Shown: positions 22,240 through 33,029, numbered from the stretch's first letter. The stretch: 64,000 nucleotides of DNA from Euclidia mi (GCA_944739405.2 OX123196.2:52056196-52120195); one strand, 5' to 3'. Notes: generated by a model not told the origin, from the sequence alone. Made by a program: numbers and translations.

Positions 22240-22599
22240 GGTCGGTACATATCTGACGGAAAATGCGTATTATCGATCGCGTAACGTCCAAAGTGACAAA
22301 CATATAATAAATAATTAAACCTTTCACACCTAACCGAAGATGCGTTAGTGCGTCGAGCGTACAGCGTCTGTTCCGTTTCCGTCAACGCATTGTCGGTCGA
22401 CGTCGCGCGCGCCCAGCACCACGTGTATTTTGACTGACGCGTTGGGCGTTTTAAAATTCAGTATCACACAACGCAACCGTACTGTAGATGCTGAACGCAG
22501 AAACTGACTAGACACGTAATGTGGCAGATCTAATTTGACGGAATATACGCGACCGATGCAGATACGCTCGACGCATTTTCCGTCAGATATGTACCGACC
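22240..22599. mobile_element. MITE with perfect 29-bp TIRs
   Basis: Inverted repeats at 22240-22268 and 22571-22599 (GGTCGGTACATATCTGACGG...) are exact over 29 bp. The interior is rich in CpG and in GACGC/GCGTC words and has no transposase. Frames inside it (22345-22662 minus, 22535-22723 plus) follow from this composition and are not genes. The right edge abuts a SINE-1 remnant. The immediate flanks do not show an obvious TSD. Confidence 0.8.
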
Positions 22600-22602
22600 T
22601 TC

Positions 22603-22692
22603 TATACTGTCAAATCTGGTCAGCCGAACCATACGCTCCAAGACTGATAGTCTTGAATGCAATCAGGATAATACTGGGACGATGCAGCATAA
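22603..22692 (+). repeat. SINE-1 3'-part remnant
   Basis: ACTGTCAAATCTGGTCAGCC ... CGCTCCAAGACTG ... AATGCAATCAGGATAATAC ... GACGATG matches SINE-1 sense order. The MITE at 22240-22599 may have inserted next to or into it. Confidence 0.5.
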
Positions 22693-23882
22693 GTTACAAA
22701 ACAAACATAATATATCTCTGTGAAAAATATTAATAACTATTTTAAGGCAGGTTATAATACCAGTATAAATACCAGTATACTCTCATGTCCCACCACTACG
22801 CAGCGCAGGGGAAGCAAGGTGAATATTACACGATGTTATCAGATATGCATGATGTAATTTGAATGCAGTTTTTGTTGGTGTCATTAAATGGGGCTGAGTT
22901 CTACGTGTATTGATCAAATAAACATTACAACAAATGTACGAGTAAATTTCAAGACTGCCGCGAGTAACTACTGTATTATTTTTTATTATAGTTGTTACTT
23001 GAGAAGATATACATAAGAGCAAGTTCGCAGAAAATAATTTAAAGGGTAATTTTCTGTAAGTTTCAATCGAGTCGATCGGGTTAGTAGTACATTTACACAG
23101 ATGATCATTGTATTTGAAGTAACAGTCGGACGGACTGATATTCAGCCGTCAGTCCGTCTGCTGCAATGTTTTTTATTTTGGCAAGTGAGAAGAATGGACA
23201 GCAAGTCTCTACTGCCATATTTTGTTTACTTTCCACATATAAATCTCTTGAGTGTCTTCGAACACACGCGTGTACGAATAGCGTGACCCGGGCTAAACAC
23301 TTTATAAACTCCCATAGGTACAAAATAACGTTGTCTCTGTAACATATTTTCTAAGGTCAATGGCCTGTGGGTTTTAATATAAATGAAAATGAATGAGAAG
23401 AGAAAAGAAGTTTGGAAGGTGATGGTGTTTAATTTGTTCTCTTTTTATATTTCTGCATTATAGCAGGCTGATACTGATGATGATGAAGGTAATGATCCAT
23501 AAACTTTACTACTAATTACTCACTGCTCATGAATAAAACCATATTCTACCGGAATATATTTATGAGCGCTTTAATTATTATAAAGTAACTAATGAAAATA
23601 TATTACCAGCAAGATAAACGACAGCTTAGCTAACAAAGCGAGCGCAAAAACATTTTCCAGCGTCATACATTTACTTTGTACAAGCGGCAGCAAAATATTA
23701 ATTAACATATAATTAAGTATTAACTAGAGTTTCATTTTGGCGTATTGTACTTGGAACAAAGGCAGGATTAACACGAAATTAGAACATATTCAATTATTAA
23801 ATTTTATGCTCACATGTGCTTTTGTATTTCGCAATGGCGTTTTAAAAACATGGTTATTGTTTTTGCAGGGATTAGTTCCATA
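22693..23882. other. No gene; one small stem
   Basis: A 12-bp imperfect stem (CGGACGGACTGA / TCAGTCCGTCTG) lies at about 23127-23162. The open frames here are short and unremarkable. Confidence 0.4.
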
Positions 23883-24234
23883 TCTACACTAATATTATAA
23901 AGAGGAAAAAAATGTATTTTTGTTTGTTTGTTTGTAATGGATAAACTCAAAAACTACTGGACCGATTTTAAAAATTATTTCACCATTAGAAAGCTACATT
24001 ATCTGCGAGTAACATCATCATCATCAGCCTTTAACAGTCCACTGCTGGACTAGGCCTCTCCTTTCAAAGGAGGAATTGGCCTACTATACCACGCTGGCCA
24101 AACGGGTTGGTATACGGCGAGTAACATAGGCTATATTTTATTTTAGAAAAAATAGGGGTCCGTAAGATATTTGGGTTTTTCGGGTACGCGAAGTAGTTCC
24201 CCAGGACGCGGGTGAAACCGCGGGAAACGGCTAG
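23883..24234 (+). mobile_element. Non-autonomous Helitron
   Basis: It starts TCTACACTAATATTATAAAG and ends ACGGCTAG. The 3' hairpin CGCGG-GTGAAA-CCGCG lies about 8 nt before CTAG. The base before is A and the base after is T, the Helitron target signature, with no TSD. The 352 bp include a 101-bp nested retro-insert (24016-24116), so the element itself is about 240 bp. No Rep/helicase sequence. Confidence 0.8.
24016..24116 (-). mobile_element. RTE tail gamma, 101-bp insert with 11-bp TSD
   Basis: GCGAGTAACAT is repeated at 24005-24015 and 24117-24127. The insert begins CATCATCATCAGCC and contains CCACTGCTGGACTAGG and AAACGGGTTGGTATA: the 3' end of an RTE-type LINE in antisense with its (GAT)n tail. 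It is nested within the Helitron. Confidence 0.8.
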
Positions 24235-24790
24235 TATGTTATAACTTATAAGTCTGATTTGCGCTTAGCTTATGATTCATCGTGAACATGGGTTTGGTAC
24301 TCGAATAGATTTAAATGAAATAACAGTAATTACCAATAAATATTCTGCAGCGACTGGCTGATTTTAACGCGAGACACGGATGCACGACGGTCTAAGGGAG
24401 GACCCTTGCCCAGCAGTGGGACACGTTGGGGCGCTGAATAAAAAAAGATATACCTACGAGGATTTCGGCTACAGGGACCGCAAGTTAATCGGACCGTGAT
24501 TGTAGTTGCTGGATCCGTTTAATTTTAATATTTCACTTGCCTCGTATGAAACCACCTCTGAGAACGTAATTCACAGACAATTTAATTCAAAGTTCAGAGT
24601 TAGGAAACAGTCAAGTCTAGTTAGTTAGTTCAGTTCAACTCGGATCAGTACAGATGCAGGTCACGCCAGAATTGTTTGCATAAATCAGAGTGCATCGGTA
24701 GTTTGTCGTAGCTTGAGAGGTCCAGTTTAGTTTAGTCAACAAAAGCATTCTTAGTATTTTCTTGGATTTACGCGAATGTTACACATTGAA
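24235..24790. other. Mostly unassigned; RTE tail gamma scrap
   Basis: At about 24385-24440, GGGAGGACCCTTGCCCAGCA followed by GTGGGACAC... is a sense-strand scrap of the RTE gamma 3' end. Nothing else supported. Confidence 0.4.
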
Positions 24791-24925
24791 ATTAAACAAC
24801 ATTTTACGGATTTTATCGCGTTATATTGGTTTCACTAGTAATTACATTTAAACCGAATGATCTAGAACTTACATTTTTATTACTAACCAATATAACGTGA
24901 TAAAATCCGTAAACTGTTGTTTAAT
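24791..24925. repeat. Fold-back element, 40-bp arms
   Basis: The arm 24791-24830 (ATTAAACAACATTTTACGGA...) pairs with 24886-24925 at 38 of 40 positions around a 55-nt loop. Weaker complementarity extends outward. The loop (TTTAAACCGAATGATCTAGA...) resembles sequence at about 15803-15840, so this may be a snap-back copy of a dispersed repeat. Confidence 0.75.
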
Positions 24926-25854
24926 TTTAAAATCATTCTTATTACGCGAATAGACTTGTATAGGTAGGCAGCGATAGCATAGAAAGCACTAGATATAGAA
25001 ATATATGTATGGGAAGTTTACTAAGCCGACTTCGACAGCGTGATGAACTGTCACTTAAATTCTCGTAATCGGCTAAGTCTTTTGCCCAGCAGTGGGATAG
25101 TTTGGCTGATGATGGGTATATAAAATTAATTGTCTCTTCTTTCTTTTATCACATTATCTTTGTTTTATTTAAGTACTAAAATGTTTTCCCTAAATACAAA
25201 GAATAAGCAACCGTAATGCCATAAAGAAGCAAACCAGTTAGGCATAAGATTCTTAACAATTCCATAGAAGCCGGCGTAATAAGTGAAGCATTTTAAAGTG
25301 TTTCCACGTTAGTACAACGTAATTGAAGTAACATGTTACATGCTTTATTTGTAGATAAGAGCTTAATGGTACGCCTTTATGAAGTTGTGTAACAGCCTTG
25401 GTAGAGAGCAGTTATTGAATGTATTCCGGAGTAGAAACAGAAGCATTTTGTTAAAATGTATAGGAGACGTGCCCGCGGCTATAGCCGCCCTAAAATTTAA
25501 ACCCCTATTTTACCCTTTAATGATCGAATATTAAAAGGGAGCATAAACTATTTGATAGTAAATATTTGTATTTATGTACAATTTTGTTAGCTCCAATATG
25601 ATTCAACAGCAATATTTTTGGCGATTTCGGCAATATCCCAGACCAAAAGCTATTCATATTAAAGAATAAAGTTACCCTCCAAAAGGTCTAGACTATACTA
25701 GAAATGATGTTGTATGTTTATCTTTTTTGCAATAGCCTTTGTATGTACACAGATGTTGGTACCATGAAATGAATACATTTGGCTATTAATCGCCATCTCT
25801 CGTACAGTCTGCATAAATAATTTAAGTATTTACACGGATATTACCTTGTTGCAG
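24926..25854. other. Upstream or intronic DNA
   Basis: Contains a scrap of RTE tail gamma at about 25080-25115 (CTTTTGCCCAGCAGTGGGAT ... GGCTGATGATGG). The last 15 bases form the pyrimidine-containing acceptor of the exon at 25855. Confidence 0.4.
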
Positions 25855-25958
25855 ATGTACGGGCGTGAACCACTGTAACTTCTTGCTGTTAGAAGACTTC
25901 CCGCCTTCAAAGAGCTGGTCTCCAGGAGCCGTCTACATCAAGTACGCGTGCTTTGATG
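25855..25958 (+). CDS. Candidate internal exon, SUEL lectin-like
   Basis: A 104-nt exon candidate. The acceptor TTACCTTGTTGCAG ends at 25854 and the donor GTGAGT starts at 25959. It is open in one frame only (phase 2 in, phase 1 out), encoding 34 complete codons. The product begins CTGVNHC and ends PGAVYIKYACFD. C-x-G-x3-C followed by PG..Y..Y.C is the arrangement in the second half of SUEL/galactose-rhamnose-binding lectin domains, which are extracellular and disulphide-bonded. The usual Cys before PG is Ser here. Codon composition is GC-richer than the surroundings, as expected for coding DNA. The gene would continue upstream, where I found no partner exon, and possibly downstream to 27065-27210. 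The domain assignment is tentative. The exon call is stronger than the family call. Confidence 0.5.
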
Positions 25959-27064
25959 GTGAGTACAAGTTTCATAATATATACTCATTTATGATAGGCA
26001 AACCAACAGCTTTCCGTGTGATATATAGCATAAGATACATATTACATAGGTATGTATCTGATAAAATCAGTATAAATCAGGTTATTAAATAATGAATATA
26101 AGCTAAGAATGGATTTTTGGGCATGTAGCGGAAAAAGGAAGAGAGATTCGCATAAATGTTTTTGTCGTCCTTATCTGAATCTGCTGAATTCATTAGACAA
26201 GATAACTTCTCTCTGCTTTCTCTCAAAGTGTCCAAATATCACGTGCATAATTTATGACATTTAGTAGCGTGTTCAAATGAACTGTAAGTAAGCTCAGTTA
26301 GACTCCGCATTACAATATAGGTAGGTATATACAATAAATCGTCCTGTCTGAAATATCATCGCAGAGCCTAAATAGACTATTGAAACTAGTAATCCGAGAT
26401 TTTAACAGTGCGTTCCTTTAAAAAAATAGAGGTCAGTAAAGAGGGACTTTTGAATAATGATTTGCACATCCTAAAAAGTAAAATAGAGATTGATAACTTA
26501 ATATTCAAACTACCACAAATTTCCAGCGAGCACTATGCACGCTGCGGCTCGTGTACTATATTTATGCAGCTACTAACTATAAAATTGAAAATGCACACTA
26601 TAATTCGGTTAGCATCCTACACAGTGATGCTATTTTGTATTCTGAGAAGCGCCACAGTTAATGCACTGGAGAGTTTCCGTGAAACTGGAGTTGATTAAAT
26701 CGACGTCAAAAGCAGACCAGTCATAAATTATTCCTGCAGCCTTGGCGGGGAAAATAACTATTTTAGCAATTTGTTTGGGATGCTATGGAAAAAGCATAAT
26801 TTGTTGAACAATTGGATTTACGTCTCTTTATACTGTTGATAAAGAATTGGCTTGATATCAGGCCTTTGGTTAGCCTTCATTCGAGTTTACTCCGAATGTC
26901 ATTAAAATCATATAATTTAAAATTCATTATTTATTTCAAATCTGCTTTGACAAGTCTTGTTGCCATACTCCATTAACTGCACCCCAGGGTTACTTAATGT
27001 ATTTGTCATTGTCTCTCTTTAATCTCTGATCTACTCCAAGGTACAGCCTACTTTAGTGTTGCAG
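25959..27064 (+). other. Putative 1.1-kb intron
   Basis: Starts GTGAGT and ends TAGTGTTGCAG, joining two phase-compatible exon candidates. It holds a short dispersed sequence at about 26955-27000 (CATACTCCATTAACTGCACC) that recurs inverted at about 31988-32015. Frames at 25865-26092 and 26408-26698 are unremarkable. Confidence 0.35.
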
Positions 27065-27210
27065 AGATGAAGCGATACAACCTTAAAAAGTATCCAAAAA
27101 TAAGCTTTTCAAACACAAGTAATGGACACTTTATAGCTTGTGTATGTGGAAAACCAACCCATGAAGACGACACAGGCAAACAGTGCAGGAATTTCTATGA
27201 AATAAAGTAA
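27065..27210 (+). CDS. Candidate terminal exon, 47 residues from first Met
   Basis: After the acceptor ending at 27064 the frame AG|ATG AAG CGA... stays open to TAA at 27208-27210. The preceding exon ends with one spare G, so splicing gives G+AG = Glu and keeps the frame. The product continues MKRYNLKKYPKI, then IACVCGKP and GKQCRNFYEIK, with three cysteines, which would suit a secreted or extracellular protein. I do not recognise the family. AATAAA at 27201-27206 overlaps the end of the coding sequence, too early to serve as its own poly-A signal. The frame length could arise by chance in this AT-rich DNA. The phase match is the main support. Confidence 0.3.
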
Positions 27211-28227
27211 TTAAATACCCAAACTTTAAGTCAAAGTATGTTAACTGAAATTATGCCATGTGATCATTATATTTTCTGATTCTAACAAATGTTACACGTC
27301 CAAACTTAATTAAGCTTAATTTTAATATACCAATGTCATTCTGCTCTCTTTTGCTCATCCGATGAGTTATTTAGATAAACTATTTGATTAATTAAATTAA
27401 TTCATAAAAATATTAAAGTGTGACACTATTAGGGCACATGTTGCATCCAAGTGTGAAATTGATTCATCAATAATATTTAGGGTGCATCCATATAATGCAA
27501 ACCAATTGCACACAACTGTTTGCTGTATACTACTTAGTATAAGTCAGCTAACCGTGACCACCTATAGCTAAATTACGCGTTTTTGGGCATCATAAAAATA
27601 AGTCGATTTTATAGTGCAGGATATTTCAAATATTTTTCAACGTGTAACTAAGACAAGCAGGCTACAACAATCTCTGAAAATCAATATAATATAGGATAAA
27701 ACTATGGACATCTTTGAAAGATTTATCTATTTTAGATGTAGTTTCTTACAACAGGAAACATTGTGCCGTAGAAAAAGAAAATATCTTTACGATTACCTAA
27801 AAAGTTTTGTTGTCCAAGTAATAATGTACATATCAAATGTTACCACTCAAACCATAAACTTTATTTAGTTTTTCTTTTATTTCCTTCTTCTTTTCTTTCT
27901 TAATTATAACTAACCTCTTGAAATTACATAAAATAATGTAATTCAAATATGCACTCTTAGAGCAAAGTACAACAATAATTATCGGCTGTGAACAGACCCT
28001 TAATGTCCAATAAGCAGATGGGATGTTCACGCCTCTTACATGTTCAGGGGTAGGTGCCGAACAGTAGCCACATGTGCAAAGCCGGGATGAGAAATTGCTC
28101 ATTTACACTGACTATTACGGTTAATATAGTGTTTGGAGGCGGTTGAGGGTGTAGTCTTAATATATATCAGGAACCATATCAATACAACGCTTTCAAACAC
28201 CTTCAAAAATGAGGTACTATTAATTAA
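27211..28227. other. No supported gene; weak repeat scrap
   Basis: At about 28028-28075, GTTCACGCCTCTTACATGTT followed by CAGGGGTAGG loosely resembles antisense RTE tail beta. The remainder is AT-rich without features. Confidence 0.35.
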
Positions 28228-29445
28228 CCGTCTTACTTATAAAAATCTCGCTGAGTGTGACTTAGCCACCTCCTAGCTGAACAGCTGTCAAGCATTTAAA
28301 CAACGCTTAAATTTTCTTTACTTATAAACGTTGATTAGCTGTTGTTTAGCTGAGTAACTGATAAAGAACGATACACATACGAGGGCCACAGATTATAGCC
28401 AAAATAGTCGACTAAATAACGCAATTGAACGAACACGCTTGGCTATTTTGTATCTATGAATCATAGATACATAGCAACGATATTCTGTCATAAACTAGGA
28501 CAGAATATCGTTGCTATGACAAATAACAAAAAGTCCCAGAGCTGGTGAACAATTTTGGATATTTTTTGAAACACGACAAATATTGATAAATTATGAAATT
28601 TACGTATGTTTTTTTTGTATTATTGCACTTTATTTGAGATTCAATATATACATATGCTTAAGGGTATTATACTAATTACGGATGTATTTTTGTTTTTCAT
28701 AAAAAGATCTAATAAATGTTTTGTTTCGATTATTGTTATTATTTAGGATGGAATTATATATTTACTCCGAAAATATTATTGAAAGACCGCATGAAAGCCG
28801 CATGTCGTGCTTTCGTGAGAGTCAACCGCATCGCAATTCACCCTAACTTTGAGCAAGAGATACAGCCAATATAAGCTCTCCTTATAAAAAAGTAATCATA
28901 AATAACTCAATTTTTTTTGCCTGTACGAAGATTCAAGTGCTTGTAGGGAGCCAATACACTTCAACTAGACCTCGACTATCTAATTTAGATTCATTTAAGG
29001 ACAATCACAGAATTTCCTGTAATGCCTCAATTGGGTATGTTACCAAAAATTGTTTACCAGCTCTCCTACTAATGTTGTTCTAAAAATATCGGCAAGAAAT
29101 AATTTATAACTATACAAGTTAAATCTTCCATATAATTTTGGAAATCTGCTAGATCATCAAAATCTATGTTAAGTATAAGTAAACAACATTCAAATTGAAA
29201 GAAATGCAAATAAATATTTTTAACAATGTATAATATGACATTGATCGAACAGCTGTTTCAAGTAAAAGCCGCCATTGTGCCTCTAGCAACATTTAAACAA
29301 GGTCCCAGTGTTGTTTAAATTTGACAGCTATTTAAGCATCACTTAGTGGCTACTAAACGCTAAACAGGGTTTATAGGTAAGGTTTTTGCTAATCAGCCTC
29401 TCAGCAGTTGTTTAAAATTTTAAATAACGTTTATAAGTAAGAGGG
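28228..29445. mobile_element. 1.2-kb inverted-repeat DNA transposon, copy 2
   Basis: The same element as 19194-20392, in the same orientation and collinear over the whole length, with roughly nine in ten bases the same by eye. It is flanked by TAA at 28225-28227 and 29446-29448. It differs by small indels and by a palindromic insertion at 28471-28517. No transposase frame. Confidence 0.85.
28471..28517. repeat. Perfect 19-bp hairpin absent from copy 1
   Basis: Arms 28471-28489 (ATAGCAACGATATTCTGTC) and 28499-28517 are exact inverted copies around a 9-nt loop. Copy 1 of the host transposon has only the first arm at the corresponding place (about 19438-19457). The second arm therefore arose inside this copy, most simply by template switching during replication. 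Confidence 0.85.
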
Positions 29446-29448
29446 TAA

Positions 29449-30178
29449 GTCTGCATCCCAAGCGTTAGCGAAGGCAACGAAGATTTTTGTGTGGATTTGA
29501 GCCCTTGAACTTGTCACTTCGTTGGTATCTCTTCCATAGCTACCTTAAAATGTCAATAATGTATTCATAAATATTTCGAATAAGTAGTAGACCACTGACC
29601 AAGTAATGTTAGAACAATATTGCCATACCTCCTAAAGACACACATATAATAGGTATCCACCGGTTGTCTACGCACGTGCATACACGGATGGATGGATTTT
29701 GTGGGAATGCAACAGTCGCCTTAACAGATACCTGTCTCGAAGACAGTTCTGCTAGTTGAAGACAGGACAGTCAGGCAGGGATGATAGTTCAAAAAGCTTT
29801 AACAGTGTGCATGTACCTACAATCTAGCCGATTTATAACTTGATGTGGCAGGGTGTTGCGATGAAAAACTTTTGCAAAGAACGGCGTATGTTTAACCTGG
29901 TCTCAGTTGTAAGAGGTAAAGGCTAGGTAAAGTAATTATAACGTTGATATTCTGTCATTTATCAGATATGTCTGGAATTAGACTCAGCCATAACTACTTG
30001 TAGATAAAAGAAAACGCACGCATTTTTTTGTATAGGTCTGAAAGCTCTACAAAACTTTATACACGACTTAATAATGAACTTTTGTTGGAATTAATAAACT
30101 ATACTGAACTCAGGTCTCAAGGGAAATTATACATTCTATCAGCGATGAATTGTACAATTGTAACACTATTTAAGATAT
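29449..30178. other. No recognisable feature
   Basis: Nothing supported. The short frame at 30028-30240 overlaps the Penelope-like element's end and is not a gene. Confidence 0.4.
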
Positions 30179-30375
30179 TTATTTTGCAAGTACATCATAC
30201 AATTTTATTAAAACGGGTCTTATTCGCGATATTTAATTAATTTAAGGTATAAATACCTACGTTTTACCGACGTTTCGGCCGTCTTACAACAGCCTTGGTC
30301 GCGGCAGGACTGATATCTCAGCGCCGTCCTTGTGAAGCGAGCGTTTCGGCAGCTACCCTCACTTGTTTTTTATTT

Positions 30376-30985
30376 TTACTTTTTATTTTTATCCGAACTG
30401 TCGGTACGTCCACACACAACACTTATGACGTCTTCACACTGATGAGCGTTGCTACTGCGGCGGGGTTTACATTTGTTGATTACTGGATTCCAAGTTGTAG
30501 ACAGTCTGTATCCATCTTCCCGGTTGAAAATTTTATGCTTTTTGATTTCAACCGCTTTACGTTCTATCTTGGAGTAATAGTGACGATTGGTAGATAAGAC
30601 CTTTGGTTGATGTAATTCGATCCAGTGGTTTGGTCCAGACTCCAACAAATGCTCAGCTATGGCAGACTTGTTAATTTGCCGGTTTTTTACAGCTGCGATA
30701 TGTTCCTTGACCATTTCAGCGATGAATCGTTTGCTTTGTCCGATATAGGAACTACCACAACTGCAGTCGACCTTGTAGACGCCAGGTGTTTGTAGAGGAA
30801 TGACATCCTTCGGGGTGCGCAGATTGTGTGCTACCTTGGAGAGCGGACTATATAGAGAGTATTTCTGTAGTACTGTTCCAACTTTGTCCGTCACTCCCTT
30901 TCTGTAAGGCATGTAAGCCGGTACTCTGCTTACTTCCGGTTTACGGTCCTTCCTCTTCAGACGTTGTATCTCACCGTCACTTTGA
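30376..30985 (-). pseudogene. Penelope GIY-YIG endonuclease domain
   Basis: The minus-strand frame is open from about 30985 (in frame, upstream of the Met at 30912) to the stop at 30376. The linker (KRKDRKPEVSRVPAYMPYRK) leads into the nuclease: GVYKVDCSCGSSYIGQ corresponds to the GIY...YIG core, with the CxC finger-like pair typical of the family. Further on come EH and, near residue 145, FNREDGY and TWNP, the usual C-terminal landmarks. In life this domain nicks the target for cDNA priming. Here the Arg expected just before EH reads Met (AEMVKEH), and the Glu expected in the later helix reads Lys (IERKAVEI). Two catalytic positions therefore appear lost and the domain is probably dead. The C-terminal end overlaps the left inverted terminus. 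Confidence 0.8.
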
Positions 30986-31216
30986 CGTCGAGAAAGGGTA
31001 ACAACCCGCCTGCCTCCATTTCAAATGTAAATCTAATATTACGGTGTATGGAGTTTAAGCTATTTGCGAATTGTTCTACATCTTGCTTGTCGCCCTTCAT
31101 GATACAGAATACATCGTCGACATACCTCTTCCATAGCTTTATATTTGATGCCTGCATGTCTATAGATTCTTCGAAGTACTTCATCCAGATGTTGGCCATT
31201 ACCGGTGCTACTGGGC
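30957..31216 (-). pseudogene. Penelope reverse transcriptase fragment
   Basis: The open stretch reads VGSPVAPVMANIWM, then WKRYVDDVFCIM and GGLLPFLDVKV, and stops at 30957. YVDD is the catalytic RT motif C, preceded at proper distance by the SPVAP...MA motif B region and followed by the LPFLD motif D/E region, as in Penelope-type RTs. The frame listed upstream of residue V belongs to the inverted terminus, not the protein. The fingers and the first catalytic Asp are missing upstream. Downstream, the thumb and linker are deleted and the frame shifts before the nuclease domain. It copied the element's RNA in an ancestor and cannot function now. Confidence 0.8.
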
Positions 31217-31447
31217 TACCCACAAAATAAAAAATAAGGGGTGCTGCCGAAACCCGCGCTTCACAAGCACGAAGCTGAGATGACATCAGTCCTGCCGCGA
31301 CCAATGCTGCTGTAAGACGGCCGAAACGTCGGTAAAACATAGGTATTTATACCTTAAATTAATTAAATATCGCAAATAAAACCCGTTTTAATAAAATTGT
31401 ATGATGTATACAAATCGCGAAAGTTTCAAATGATTATTTTGCAAGTA

Positions 31448-33029
31448 TGTATAATTTGCACATTTTAGTTCAAGTGGCATGTTTTATTAATATATTGTAA
31501 TGCTGACTGGTATGTATGTTAGGTATATATGTATGTTCGATCATTAAATTAACAAAGACTCAAACACATTTTTGACGTGATTTACAAAAAGAAAAGAAAA
31601 AGAAAGTTCTCAGAAAAAAGATAGAATCTCTCACGCGCGGACAATGCACAAACAATTTAATGGAACAATGCTAGCAATTTAATAGCAACTTTAAATCAAT
31701 GTTAAATTAACAAGCACGCACTTTTATCTGCCTTTTACACAACATAACATATATGGAACTACAATTTGGAAACGATAAACATTGAAAGTGATAACTTCCC
31801 CTTGGGAATCACACATGCCCATTGTGTCACTTCACCAATATAGTTAGACCCCTCCGGACATACGCATTTTCCCCTCGTCTGTAGCGTTTTATCGTACAGA
31901 GACGGGGGATGTAGGTCAAGTTATATTGGTAAACGTGTTTGCCATAGAATTGACACATTTTACCCCGAAACGTTGAAATATCTCGTAGCTGGGGTGCAGT
32001 TAATGGAGTATGACAACAAACATTGTCGTCACGTGCGCGCGATTTCAAAGAAATTTGAAATTTATTGTATTTTGTAAAATGGGGAGGATGCATTTATATA
32101 GTGCATAAGCTACGGTTCGATGTGAATTTTATTACGTGGTGTGTCAAAATTCATTAATTCTCATATCTGTGATCAGGAGCATCGACATTTTTATGTTGTA
32201 TTTTTTTTATATTTACGGCTTGGGGGAACCCTGCCGACGCACAAATGAACTCCAGGTCAAAATACTTGAACTGGTTATATTTTTAAACCACGATTATAAA
32301 AGCATGTATATCGATGGTACATATGTGTATGAACTAGCATTGGGTACATGGTATATTAGTCCCCGATGGTAATGTTCTAGAAAGAGAGTTTTTGAACTCC
32401 AATATAACTTTAAGATATTCTGTAATCGATTTGACACATAGTTAATTTTATAGGTTATGTAATAGGAGCGCCCTTATCATCTCTCACTGGTGACTCTTTC
32501 ACACTCCGTGAACTCCTATACTCTGACAACAACAGTCCAAAATACCAACCCCGATACAAAGAACTCTTAGCCGTCAACCCTATGTGTAGCTAAGGATATT
32601 GGCGATAGATCTTCAGACTTCACACGACATTCGCACATACCACATGGGACTCGTACGAGATCCAGCAAAATACACGACTAAGCAAAAATCTATTGTGTTA
32701 GTAGGTCAAATCGAACATTAATATCGCCGCTTATGTCAATCTTTTATGCCGTTCAGGGGTAGGTAGGGTAGCCAGTGTATAATAAAGCCATATACAAAGA
32801 AAGCACAATGACTGCATTACCATATGTGATGGATGGCCGCCGATATTGCGAATAATGGCGATTCCATGGACAATTATAATAAATGTGAATATTATAACTG
32901 GCGTGTATCCTGTTGGCTATTAAAGCAATAATAGAAAAATAACGGAACTTAGGCGCGCTGTCCAGCTTTAGCAACGGTCTAGAAGCAAATCGATTGTAGC
33001 TATGGGAGCCACGCCTGTACATTTTAATT
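31448..33029. other. No supported gene
   Basis: At about 31988-32015 a phrase (GGGGTGCAGTTAATGGAGTA) repeats, inverted, the one at 26955-27000. A small stem CCCCTCGTCTGTA ... TACAGAGACGGGG lies at 31872-31910. Frames at 31827-32093, 32136-32372 and 32753-33022 are not convincing. Confidence 0.4.

Larger units (their letters stand above)
30179..31447 (-). mobile_element. Penelope-like element with inverted termini
   Basis: Left terminus 30191 to about 30385 and right terminus about 31214 to 31408 are inverted copies of each other (shared TTTTACCGACGTTTCGGCC and GGTATAAATACCTA). They enclose a reverse transcriptase fragment and a GIY-YIG endonuclease fragment, both on the minus strand. A 14-bp direct repeat, TTATTTTGCAAGTA, lies at 30179-30192 and 31434-31447 and may be the target duplication. 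Terminal repeats in inverted orientation and an RT followed by GIY-YIG are hallmarks of Penelope-like elements. This copy has lost its RT N-terminus and the linker between the two domains. Confidence 0.85.

Noticed and set aside
22345..22662. 105-codon gene on the minus strand
   Set aside because: It lies inside a MITE with perfect TIRs. The frame is a by-product of GACGC-rich composition.
30295..30597. 100-codon plus-strand gene
   Set aside because: It is antisense to the Penelope-like endonuclease and terminus, which explain the sequence better.
31280..31345. Hammerhead ribozyme in the Penelope-like terminus
   Set aside because: CCGAAACGTCGG recalls a hammerhead GAAAC core, and Penelope-like elements can carry such ribozymes. 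I could not find the CUGANGA core with a proper stem II at the right distance.
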